Shown: positions 9,688-18,234 of the stretch, in pieces
Layout of the letters: each line of letters opens with the position of its first letter
How positions within the stretch are numbered: the stretch's first letter is position 1
Source: Cryomorpha sp963748925
GTDB taxonomy: Bacteria; Bacteroidota; Bacteroidia; Flavobacteriales_D; Cryomorphaceae
Assembly: GCA_963748925.1 (NCBI GenBank)
Contig: CAVVKG010000009.1
Coordinates: 868,001 to 932,000, forward strand
DNA length: 64,000 bases
Reading direction: 5' to 3'
Position numbers and translations under genes: made by a program
Notes under the pieces: model-generated
What the model saw: the letters and a program-made list of their open reading frames with translations, nothing else
Told to the model about the DNA's origin: nothing
Database searches by the model: none

Positions 9688-11284
9688 TTAAAACATGAGC
9701 CATTTAAATGCGACGAATGCTGTCCACGGATCAGTTGGGCGCTTATTGAGCCTTCTATCAGCATCCACAAACTGATCTCCATTCGCGTAGGGAGCATCGT
9801 AAAAATCGCCTAGCCAAACATGTGCGCCGCGTAATTCCAGCTCCATAAATGTTTTGATTTTCCAGATAAGGCCGAGATTGGCTTCTGTTCCTAAAATTTT
9901 TCCTCCTCCAGCGGGCTCAGCATTCGAAAAAGCAAAACCGCCATTTGCCGAGAGGATAAATTTGTGAGGCACAAGAGCTTTATTTATGCGTATCGTAGCG
10001 GCATTCAGTCCAAAACCCATGTTAGAGATGTCAGAAACAAGCGGCATGTATCGGTTTACCACATTCCCGGAAGGGAAAAGAATGTTGGCGCCAGTGCTGA
10101 TGGGGAGATTCCCCGGGGCCCCCCATGTGTTTCCGGTCATTACCCCGCTATACTCACCATCTGAAATGCCGTTATCATCACCGGTAGTGTAAATGTAATC
10201 AAACCCCACCTCGTCGTCCTGGGTCTTTCCGTAGCGAAATCCATATCGCAAATTGGCCCCAAAACCATTGATAGAAGCCACTTTGCCGCTCTCACCATCA
10301 ATATTTCCAGTGTTGTAATTATAGAACCCTGAAAAGCGGTGGTTATTGTAGGCGTAATCCATGTTGTAATCAAAGAAAGTACCTAGCCAGGCCACATTGG
10401 TTGTGTAGTCCTTGTCGTCAAAAATGAACCGGTAGGCTCCTGTATATTCTGTTAGCAGGCTCTTTGGGCCCTGACCCAGAATAGAGGTGCCGCCTTTTCC
10501 GGTTGATTTATCATTGAGATAATAAACAGAGCCACCAAGGTTAAATTCAGGTGAAACCCGGTACATTCCCATTATTTTAGATAGCCATACATCGTCTTGA
10601 AGTTCAATTTTATTTTCCCAGAGGTTATAGATTCCAGCAGAAATATTTCCGCGATCAAAGTCTTTTCTTCCGCTTATTCCTGCGGCGTCACCAGCCCAGT
10701 ACATGAGTCTGTATCCACTGGTTTGTAATTTATCAAAAGTAGTTCTGTAGGGGTGGTAGGGAGAGTCAAAGGCGCGCATCAGCCCAAAGTTGATAGCGTA
10801 TCCGGCAGCAGGAACAATTTCAACTTGAATGTTTTGTGTCTGTAAATTTACGAAGTCGGCATTAAATCCGGCTCCTTGATTTCCTCCTGCACCATAGGAG
10901 ACATCGCCCCATGTCCAGTCTATTTCAAATGATGCCCGGAGCGTTACTTTTCCGTCCATTAACTTTGGGGGTATAAATAAAGAAGGGTAGGAGGCGCTGC
11001 TCTACAAAGTTGGTCCTTGAAGTATCTGACGTACGTGCGGTACTGCGCCCGAAAAGGCGACCAATTACCTGCCCTTGAAAAAAGTCATTGGTGGGAAAAT
11101 AGTTTGAGGTCACTGCCTGATTAAAATAGTAGGCTATAAAAGTGAGTTCCTTGCCTGCTTTTACAGGTATCTCTTGATTGAAGTAATACGGAGTGGCTAC
11201 CAAAGCAGAGTCCGGATTAGATTGAGAAAAGACTGTAAAACTAGAGAATACTAATGCTGCAAATAGGTAGATTTTCAATCGCAT
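9688..11284 (-). CDS. Porin-like outer-membrane barrel (alginate-export-like), frameshifted
   Basis: Two frames together form one protein of about 531 residues. The first part (11284 to about 10966) has a signal peptide and ends in FFIYTPK. The second continues at LMDGKVTLRASFEIDWTWGD and runs to a C-terminal Phe, as expected for a barrel. Removing one base at the C5/A3 stretch (plus-strand 10964-10971) joins them exactly and gives a length divisible by three. The family resembles alginate-export-type barrels (WTWGDVSYGAGGNQ; AGDAAGISGRKDF). It lies between a lipoprotein gene and a secreted hydrolase, so a role in uptake of a small organic substrate is plausible. The frameshift may be an assembly error, a mutation or a phase switch. 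Confidence 0.65.
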
Positions 11285-11300
11285 ACGACAAGAATTTTTT

Positions 11301-11346
11301 AAAAGGAAAAAATCCTCCTTCGAACAATTTCTGAACGAAGGGAGGA
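11301..11346 (-). terminator. Rho-independent terminator after the Fn3 lipoprotein gene
   Basis: The arms TCCTCCTTCG (11313-11322) and CGAAGGGAGGA (11336-11346) form a stem with one bulged base. On the minus strand a run of T residues follows. It lies directly after the TAA at 11348-11350, which marks where the lipoprotein gene should end. Confidence 0.7.
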
Positions 11347-11347
11347 A

Positions 11348-12112
11348 TTATAAATTAATCTCGGTAGATATTTTTGAACATTCGTCATTCCCAATCCACC
11401 ACCTGATGTCGACCCAAATCCAGCTGATTGTGTAGGAGGTGTAACTCCGGTAATTGCAGGATTGGTCTGGGCTACCTCATACCACATGGAATCTGGAGAA
11501 GCAACATAGACTTTAAAAATTCCTTCGGAAGTTAAAGAACCGGGAGAAGTTTGATTTAAAGTAATCGCATAAATTCCTTCAGCATTTGGCTCGGATACTG
11601 TGTAGTTGCCTTCAAGTTCAGAATCAGCACCACCAGCTTCTGATACTACTTTGTAAGTATTATTTGAACGAAATTCAGCAGTAATACCCGTAATTCCGAA
11701 ACTAGCTAAAAGAGGTGAAACATCGTAAGCTGTCCATGATCCTACGAGGAGTGGGTGTAGAAACGTTTGCTGAGCTTGAGAAACCACTTGCACCATCAGT
11801 ACAATTGTTGCGTACATAGAAATCGTAAGCGGTGTTGGAGTTTAAACCGTTGATTGTAAATGGTTTATTGTCGGCTTCTACCTGGGTTCCGGAACCTTGG
11901 CTAAAGCCGGCTGCACCGTACTCAATAGTCCAATCGCTACCAGTTGATGTCCAGCTAAGTGTTACAGAGCTCGCAGTGGCATTGTCAATAATTACATCTG
12001 TAGGAGTCGCGCAGGTTCCAGGGGGTGCTTCCTCTTCATCATCATCGCTGCATGAGGTAAAGGCAATTCCTAGACTTAATAGTCCCAAAAAGAAAAATTT
12101 ACTTGTTTTCAT
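11348..12112 (-). CDS. Fn3-domain lipoprotein, frameshifted twice
   Basis: The first frame (from 12112) gives a lipoprotein signal with lipobox-like FTSC, an acidic linker (SDDDEEE) and a fibronectin type III domain (TDVIIDNATASSVTLSW...NTAYDFYVRNN). It then breaks near 11750 at STPTP. The sequence resumes in another frame at LLVGSWTAYDVSPLLASFG, a domain typical of Bacteroidota surface lipoproteins, up to GFGSTSGGGLGMTNVQKY. That second frame would read straight through the terminator hairpin, so a further one-base indel near 11370 is likely; the corrected frame stops at TAA 11348-11350, giving about 254 residues. The gene overlaps the ligase stop by 14 bases and lies in the same operon. Confidence 0.55.
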
Positions 12113-13598
12113 AATTACTCATTTTTGTTGTTTGATTAAATTTTGATTTAAGTTCTTTTTTATCGATTTTTCCGGTAGCATTTTTCGGAAAGCTGTCAAG
12201 AAATACAATGTGTTTCGGTAGTTTAAATTTTGCGAGATATTCCCTGCAATAAGTCAAAATCTCATTTTCGGTAATATCACTTCCCGGTTTTTTAATTAAA
12301 AAAGCAGCTCCTGTTTCTCCCCATTTTTCATGGGGTACACCTATTACTGCTGCTTCGGCAATAGCCGGATGCTCTTGAAGCACTTTTTCAACTTCGCGCG
12401 GATAAACGTTTTCGCCACCGCTGATATACATTTCCTTTTTACGACCTACCACATAGATGTATCCCTCGGCATCCCGTTTTACCAGGTCGCCGGTTTTGAA
12501 GAATCCATCTTTATAAGAATCCGTTGTCGCAATAGGATTGTTCCAATATCCCGGAGAGACATTGGGACCTCCAAGTATTAACTCGCCCACTTCGTCGGGT
12601 TTGCACTCCCCACCGGCATCATTTATCACCTTTCCGGAAATGTAAAAGTTGAAAAAACCAATAGAGCCTCGCTTTCTAATCGTGTCTGATTGATGCAGCG
12701 AAGTAACGTTCGGTCCTACTTCGGTAAGTCCAAACCCCTGCCGGATTAAAATTCCTTTGTTTTCCCAGGTTTCTATTTCGGGGATTGGCAAAGCTTCACC
12801 ACCGACTATAAAATATCGTATTGTGCTGAGGTTAGCTTCCGCAAATGCTTTTGAATCAGACATGATTTTGAGCATAGTGGGAACCGCCATAAAAAGGGTC
12901 GATTTGCTTTTTTCAAGATTTTCTAACACAACATCAGGATCAAAATCGCTCAGCAGCCAAACCGTTGCTCCATGATGTAAAAATGGAGTAATCAAAACAT
13001 TCCATCCACCAGTGTGGAAGGAAGGCATGCAGTTGATGGTAATATCATTTGAAGTAATATCGAGCCTCAGCTGGGTATTTATACTGTTCCAAAACAACAT
13101 TTTGTGCGTGTAAATGCAGCCTTTTGGCCTTCCGGTAGTACCGGATGTGTAAAGGATGAAAATGGGGTCGTTTTCAGAAATTTTTTCTGTGTATGTGCCT
13201 TGAGTCGGTAAAGTAGTCTCATCCCATTTAATTTTTGAAACATCGGATTCGCTCAGCTTATCTGAAAAATTATCCTGATAGATAACCAGTTTTGAGCCGG
13301 AATTTTCAATTTGATAAGCTACTTCATGTGCGGTGAGATGTGTGTTTATCGGTACTATAATAAAACCCATCTTTTGTGAAGCACTAAAAAGGGCAATAAA
13401 CTCTGCGTTGAAAGCAGATAAGATAGCTATTCTATCGCCCTTTACCAGTTTGAAGTTTTCATGAAGATTTGCTGCTATAGTTTCAGATAGCTTGTTTAAA
13501 GCGCTGTAAGAATAGTCTTCACCAGTTTTTACATCGCGAATGGCCACCTTATCAGGCGAATATTCAGCCCATTTTCCTATCCAGTCAAACACCATCAT
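12099..13598 (-). CDS. AMP-forming acyl-CoA synthetase/ligase
   Basis: This 499-residue member of the adenylate-forming (ANL) family activates a carboxylic acid with ATP, usually to a CoA thioester. The core motifs are present in order: YTSGTTGRPKG (A3, near 153), GFGLTEVG (A5), KTGDLV (A7), GRKKEMYISGGENVYPREVE (A8, near 400) and PKNATGKIDK with the catalytic Lys (A10). The family match favours fatty or aryl acids but does not fix the substrate. It starts at ATG overlapping the stop of the symporter gene (ATGA) and overlaps the lipoprotein gene by 14 bases. Confidence 0.85.
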   Translation of the reverse strand: MMVFDWIGKWAEYSPDKVAIRDVKTGEDYSYSALNKLSETIAANLHENFKLVKGDRIAILSAFNAEFIALFSASQKMGFIIVPINTHLTAHEVAYQIENSGSKLVIYQDNFSDKLSESDVSKIKWDETTLPTQGTYTEKISENDPIFILYTSGTTGRPKGCIYTHKMLFWNSINTQLRLDITSNDITINCMPSFHTGGWNVLITPFLHHGATVWLLSDFDPDVVLENLEKSKSTLFMAVPTMLKIMSDSKAFAEANLSTIRYFIVGGEALPIPEIETWENKGILIRQGFGLTEVGPNVTSLHQSDTIRKRGSIGFFNFYISGKVINDAGGECKPDEVGELILGGPNVSPGYWNNPIATTDSYKDGFFKTGDLVKRDAEGYIYVVGRKKEMYISGGENVYPREVEKVLQEHPAIAEAAVIGVPHEKWGETGAAFLIKKPGSDITENEILTYCREYLAKFKLPKHIVFLDSFPKNATGKIDKKELKSKFNQTTKMSNYENK

Positions 13599-15115
13599 GC
13601 CTTAATCGATTCAGGGGTTAAAAATTCTTTTTTGGAACTTGAAAATTGAAGCCAGAGGAAACCTACAACTACAGATGACAAGATAGCGAAAGTTGCAGCA
13701 ATAGCAGGGTTATTTACAGGGTTTTGCATATAGCTCCCTATATTTCCATAATACACTGAAAAGTGCACAGCGAGGGCTGTTGCTGAGCTTGCCAAGGCGG
13801 CTCCCGCATTCGTCTTCTTAGAAAACATGCCCATTACCAATGGGAAGAATGCCGCACTAAAAAAGGCGTAAACACCATTTTGAGCAAAAATTGCAACGCT
13901 TAATTCCGGAGCGAGAATTTGTCGCGTAGATAGGGCAATGGTAATTAAAGCAAGCACGACTATGACAAATCTGTTTAAACGGATTTTATTTCTGTCGGAC
14001 CATGCTTCAAGTTTTGGGCTATTAGCGATAAGCAAATCTGAGGTAAAAGTTACTGAGAGGCTTTGAATTAAACCCTCTAAAGTGCTTATGCCGGCAGCAA
14101 TTAAGCCCAAAGTAACTACCAGTCCGGTTCCTACTTTAAAATGTTCGACAATATATAGCGGTACTAGCTGGTCTGGTTTGATGGGCGTTCCATCAATAGT
14201 AAAATCAGGAAATGTAAGTCGAGCATAAAGCCCTACAATAACTACCAGGAAAAAAATAACCATTGTAATTATTCCGGTAAGCAGATATTTATTTACTTGA
14301 GATTCCTTATTTAGAATCAAAGACTTGGTTATGATATGTGGCTGGCACACTACCGCAATTCCGATAATTATTTGACAGAAGATTATTTCAAAATAATCTC
14401 GGAAAAGAAAGCTATCCGGGTTGGTTGATTCGATCAAATTTGGGCTTATTGCGGCCAGTTGATCCATAAAGCCTGAGATCCCATCTGAGAAAAAGTTTCG
14501 TCCTGAAGCGAGTAGAATAACAGCCACGATAAGCATCAGCAAAGCCTGGATAGTATTCGTGTAAACCAGAGAATTAGCTCCACCAAACATCATGTAGGTA
14601 AATACAAATGCTACAATACCAATCATTACAATAATGGGTTCAACCTTAAGTGACTGTGAAAGGAGTTGAGCTAATCCCACAACAATGAGTACTATAAACG
14701 TAATGAGTAAAACTGAAAGGACAGAAAAGAAGGTGGCGTAGCCTTTACTTCCATATCTCTTGCCCATCCATTGGGCCATAGTGAGTGCCTTTACCTTTGT
14801 GCCGTGAGCACGGAAACGCTTGGTGAGAACAACGAGCGAAACAAATGCTGCGATAGGAAGAACGATTGCATAGGATATTACACCTGAAATTCCATAAAGC
14901 CCTATCAGTCCGGGATTAATAATAAAGGTTGCTGCGCTTGTCATGCTCGCAGCCAAGGCCAAGCCAACCGCTACCGGCGAGAAAGCAAAACTTCCAAGCG
15001 CGTAGTCAGACATGTTGGTAGTTTTCTTAGCCCCTCGAAAAACGAGGTATAAGATGATCGCCATAAGCACGGCGAGCATTCCAACTGTTGGCCATATGTA
15101 TTCTGAACTATTCAT
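13595..15115 (-). CDS. Sodium:solute symporter (SSS family)
   Basis: This 506-residue inner-membrane protein has about 13 hydrophobic segments and SSS family signatures (LALAASMTSAATFIINPGLIG near 55-75; GLIAAGISTLEGLIQSLSVTF near 340). It is closest in look to the acetate, pantothenate or proline branch of the family, which moves carboxylates or amino acids with sodium. It overlaps the hydrolase gene by 8 bases and the ligase gene by 4, so uptake is likely coupled to activation by the ligase. The substrate is unknown. Confidence 0.85.
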   Translation of the reverse strand: MNSSEYIWPTVGMLAVLMAIILYLVFRGAKKTTNMSDYALGSFAFSPVAVGLALAASMTSAATFIINPGLIGLYGISGVISYAIVLPIAAFVSLVVLTKRFRAHGTKVKALTMAQWMGKRYGSKGYATFFSVLSVLLITFIVLIVVGLAQLLSQSLKVEPIIVMIGIVAFVFTYMMFGGANSLVYTNTIQALLMLIVAVILLASGRNFFSDGISGFMDQLAAISPNLIESTNPDSFLFRDYFEIIFCQIIIGIAVVCQPHIITKSLILNKESQVNKYLLTGIITMVIFFLVVIVGLYARLTFPDFTIDGTPIKPDQLVPLYIVEHFKVGTGLVVTLGLIAAGISTLEGLIQSLSVTFTSDLLIANSPKLEAWSDRNKIRLNRFVIVVLALITIALSTRQILAPELSVAIFAQNGVYAFFSAAFFPLVMGMFSKKTNAGAALASSATALAVHFSVYYGNIGSYMQNPVNNPAIAATFAILSSVVVGFLWLQFSSSKKEFLTPESIKA

Positions 15116-16148
15116 TCTTTTCCAGCCAGCTTATAAAGTGTTTGTTGAAGCTAGTAAGGTCTTCAATATAAGGAGAGTGGGCGCAATTTTCCATTACCGC
15201 CTCGCTGAAGTTTCCTCCCTCATTTTGATATGCTTCGAGAGCAAATCGAGTTTGTGCCACCATAGGCTGTGGAGGACAAATATCTGCCCCCGGCCATCCT
15301 GGGATATACCCTGCTGCTCCGTGCACGGCCGTATCAAAAAGTGAGTTGTCTGAAACAATCTGATCCTTTGCCCCACGAATCCATAATACCGGCGGCTTTG
15401 ATTCAATGCTGCAGAGCTCATCTAAAATGCCACTTTTTGTAAGCGGAGAAGAAGCATTTATCTGACCAAATTTTCCCGGTGCTGAGAATGGAAAATTTTC
15501 TGACGGGTTAGAATCTCCGGGATAAAATTTATCTCCGGTTTGCATTCTTAGAAGTCCCTCCAAAAGCTCATCTACATCATTGGGAACAAAAGGTGGTGCC
15601 CAATAAAAATTGTTCATTACGTTTAGCGGACTCGATGCATTATCGGTTCCTCGATCATTCTCACTAAGCAGTTTCACAAAATCGCTATTGACCACGCCAG
15701 CTCCGCTTCCAGCGCCATCGCTAAAAGTTGGAGTGCCTTTTTCATCTTTGCTTCCGCCAAATCCAAATGGAGAAGCAGGATTTACCATCGTTAGCGATTT
15801 TATGCGCTTATTATCTTTAATGAGAAGCTCCCAGCCAATTCCGCCACCAAGCGAATGGCCTACGAAATGGTATTTTCTAATGTCGAGTTCATTTAGTAAA
15901 GCGGCAATATCCTCTACAAAAGAGCCAAAACTCCTGGTCGCATCGCAAGGAACAGCATCTGTTTTTCCATAGCCGCGCAAATCGGGAGCGATAACGTTAT
16001 ACTTTTTAGGAAGACTTTCGATTAGCGATTTCCAGAAAACAGAATCAGATCCGTTTCCATGAATGAGCAGAATCGTTTCGTCACCACCATCCTTTTTTAA
16101 AAGATGTTGGCGAATTCCATTAGCTGATATATAGATGCTTTCAATCAT
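15108..16148 (-). CDS. Cytoplasmic alpha/beta hydrolase
   Basis: This 346-residue alpha/beta hydrolase lacks a signal peptide, unlike the one at 8719. Motifs: LIHGNGSD oxyanion region (near 28), VGHSLGGG with Ser99, an acid in RGAKDQIV and His in ENCAHSPYIE. A long lid insertion rich in Gly/Ser and Asn (residues 130-230) sets it apart from simple pimeloyl-ester-type hydrolases. It lies 7 bases after the KAS III-like gene and overlaps the symporter gene, so ester or ring cleavage of the imported or condensed product is plausible. Confidence 0.8.
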   Translation of the reverse strand: MIESIYISANGIRQHLLKKDGGDETILLIHGNGSDSVFWKSLIESLPKKYNVIAPDLRGYGKTDAVPCDATRSFGSFVEDIAALLNELDIRKYHFVGHSLGGGIGWELLIKDNKRIKSLTMVNPASPFGFGGSKDEKGTPTFSDGAGSGAGVVNSDFVKLLSENDRGTDNASSPLNVMNNFYWAPPFVPNDVDELLEGLLRMQTGDKFYPGDSNPSENFPFSAPGKFGQINASSPLTKSGILDELCSIESKPPVLWIRGAKDQIVSDNSLFDTAVHGAAGYIPGWPGADICPPQPMVAQTRFALEAYQNEGGNFSEAVMENCAHSPYIEDLTSFNKHFISWLEKNE

Positions 16149-16155
16149 TTAAAGA

Positions 16156-17151
16156 TCAGTATTTAAAAAGTGCTCCTGCAAAGGCAAGGCCGCCGCCAGA
16201 ACCGATAAACATCAAGTAGTCACCTCTTTTTATTCGGTCATTTTCTACTGCTTGATGCAATGCCATTGGGATACAAGCCGATCCGGTATAGCCGTAATTG
16301 TGCATTACATACTCGGCCTTATCATGCGAAATTCCCAGAATGTCAAGTGTTTCATAAATGGCGTTAATATTAATCTGAGTGATAAAAAAACGACCAATTT
16401 CCGCTGGCTTGATGTTTTCTTTTTCACACAGCTCTTTTATCATCCGCGACCAGGTGGTAGGATTAAGCTCTTTAGGGAATTTATGAACGAATTGAAGCAA
16501 TTGCGTTTTTTCTTCAAGAACAGCTTCAGAGACCGGGGTTTTTGCTCCACCGGCGTAGATACCCATCCACTCGTTGTATTCGCCTTTGGTTTCAAGCATC
16601 GACGATTTCATTCCGGCATCGCCGTTTTCAGTCGCTTTTAAAACTGCTGCTCCGGCACCATCTGCAAAGAGCGTAACGGTTTTCTTATCCTTGAGGTTAA
16701 GGTACTTCGACATGTTGTAAGCACCAATCACCAATATGTTTTTGTACTGATCATCTGCCTGGATATACTTTGCCGCCATATCAAGGGCGGTTACAAAACC
16801 TGCACAAGCAGTATTGATATCAAAAGTTCCGGCATTCATTGCTTCCAGCCTGTTTTGAACAACACTTGCCGTAGATGGCGAAACGTATTCAGGAGTATCA
16901 GTTGAAATAATGATTAAATCGATATCCTTAGCAGAAATACCTGCGTTTTCAATCGCCATTCTTCCGGCTTTTTCTGCCAGGTCAGCAGTTGATTCATCAT
17001 CCCCCGTCCATCGACGTTCGTAAATTTGAACATTGGTTCGCAACCAGGTATCCACGTCTTCTCCCAGCAACTCATTAAAATAGCTGTTGGGAACTACTTT
17101 AGGCGGTGCGTACATTCCGGTACCGGCAATTATCGCGTTTCTATTCTTCAT
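16156..17151 (-). CDS. KAS III-like (FabH/thiolase-fold) protein without usual His and Asn
   Basis: This 331-residue thiolase-fold protein aligns with beta-ketoacyl-ACP synthase III along its length. The acyl-accepting Cys is kept (INTACAGF, Cys116), as are the GDGAGA-like loop (FADGAGAAV) and the Gly-rich C-terminus. Where FabH has the catalytic His in PHQAN, this protein reads ITQIN, with Thr258; where FabH has Asn in HGNTS it reads YGYTG, with Tyr288. Decarboxylative condensation as in FabH is therefore doubtful. Acyl transfer, non-decarboxylative chemistry or hydrolysis is possible (inference). It lies 12 bases after the SDR gene and 7 before the hydrolase gene. Confidence 0.75.
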   Translation of the reverse strand: MKNRNAIIAGTGMYAPPKVVPNSYFNELLGEDVDTWLRTNVQIYERRWTGDDESTADLAEKAGRMAIENAGISAKDIDLIIISTDTPEYVSPSTASVVQNRLEAMNAGTFDINTACAGFVTALDMAAKYIQADDQYKNILVIGAYNMSKYLNLKDKKTVTLFADGAGAAVLKATENGDAGMKSSMLETKGEYNEWMGIYAGGAKTPVSEAVLEEKTQLLQFVHKFPKELNPTTWSRMIKELCEKENIKPAEIGRFFITQININAIYETLDILGISHDKAEYVMHNYGYTGSACIPMALHQAVENDRIKRGDYLMFIGSGGGLAFAGALFKY

Positions 17152-17163
17152 TTCTTTCGCGAA

Positions 17164-17913
17164 TTAGAATATCATTCCACCATCCACATTCAGCACTGTA
17201 CCTGTAATGTAGTTTGATTTTTCCGATGAAAGAAATACATAGGCATCTGCAATGTCTTGCGGTTTGCCAAGACGGCCAAGCGGTGTTTTTCCGCGTAATC
17301 CCTCAAGAACTTTTTCAGGAACAGAAAGGATCATTTCGGTTTCGATAAAGCCGGGAGCTACTGCGTTTACATTTATTCCGTATTTACCAAGTTCCCTCGC
17401 CCACACTTTGGTGAGTCCAATGACTCCACTTTTAGTAGCTACATAATTGCTTTGTCCGAAATTTCCGTTGTGAGCCACAACAGATGAAGTATTAATGATT
17501 TTTCCGGAATTTTTTTCCATCATTTTCAGGCTTACCGCTTTTCCGCAATTAAATACTCCGGTAAGGTTTACGTCTATTACTTTTTGCCACTGAGCGGGTT
17601 CCATCTTTTTCAAAGTCGAATCAGAAGTAATTCCGGCATTGTTTATCAAAATGTCAATTTTGCCGTGCTTTTCCATTACTTCATTCGCAGCAGCTTCTAC
17701 AACAGCATAATCTGTGGTGTCGACATGCATAAATTCCACGGCTGATTTCAAATCGCCGGCCATCTTTTGAGTTTCTTCAGCATTGGCCTCATTTATATCC
17801 CAAATAATTACTCTAGCCCCTTCTTTTATAAAGGTGAGTGTGGTTTCGCGACCTATCCCGCTTGCTCCTCCGGTAATAATCGCCGTTTTTCCTTCCAATG
17901 ATTTCATTGTCAA
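17164..17913 (-). CDS. Short-chain dehydrogenase/reductase (FabG/3-hydroxyacyl type)
   Basis: This 249-residue classical SDR has TGGASGIG nucleotide binding (14-21), NNAG, and the catalytic Ser144-Tyr157-Lys161 triad (YVATK). It resembles 3-oxoacyl-ACP or acetoacetyl-CoA reductases and 3-hydroxybutyrate dehydrogenases, so it likely interconverts a 3-hydroxy and 3-keto group using NAD(P)H. It is the first gene of the minus-strand cluster. The 321 bases upstream hold its promoter region. Confidence 0.85.
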   Translation of the reverse strand: MTMKSLEGKTAIITGGASGIGRETTLTFIKEGARVIIWDINEANAEETQKMAGDLKSAVEFMHVDTTDYAVVEAAANEVMEKHGKIDILINNAGITSDSTLKKMEPAQWQKVIDVNLTGVFNCGKAVSLKMMEKNSGKIINTSSVVAHNGNFGQSNYVATKSGVIGLTKVWARELGKYGINVNAVAPGFIETEMILSVPEKVLEGLRGKTPLGRLGKPQDIADAYVFLSSEKSNYITGTVLNVDGGMIF

Positions 17914-18234
17914 TTCTATATTTTAAAAATTAGATTCTTTTGAATGTAAAAGATATCTGTGAATTTAGCAGGAGATAAACTGAAATAAGAGGCGAATTTA
18001 AAATATTGATATGGGATAATAGATAGATTTACCTATCATCTAATTGGAATACAAGGTGATAAATTGATAATTAAGATGTGCGAATATTTAAGAAAAAAAT
18101 CATGTTTGCTTAATATAGAGCCCCCGAAGTGGTGAATAAAGGTCTAAAAAAAGAATCTTTCGTAGCGGAGAATTTGCACGGTAGTCTATTATTCATGCTG
18201 ATATTTGAAGGAAGAAACTGTCGATCTCTAAGCT
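17914..18234. promoter_or_regulatory. Regulatory gap before the 17913 cluster, with a small palindrome
   Basis: This 321-base AT-rich stretch separates the SDR gene from ppk1, both on the minus strand. It contains a -7-like TATCTTTT on the minus strand near 17948-17955 and a short inverted repeat, GATAG-6 bases-CTATC (18022-18037), that could be an operator. No gene is visible. Weak evidence. Confidence 0.3.

Noticed and set aside
10960..10975. Programmed +1 frameshifting in the barrel gene
   Set aside because: A C-run slip is possible, but no known stimulatory element is visible and the nearby lipoprotein gene is also broken, so error or mutation is simpler.
12099..17913. OleABCD-like olefin pathway (KAS III-like, hydrolase, ligase, SDR)
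   Set aside because: The KAS III-like protein lacks the OleA His and Asn. The SDR is a short FabG type, not the longer extended SDR of OleD. The cluster also has a symporter and surface proteins that Ole clusters lack.
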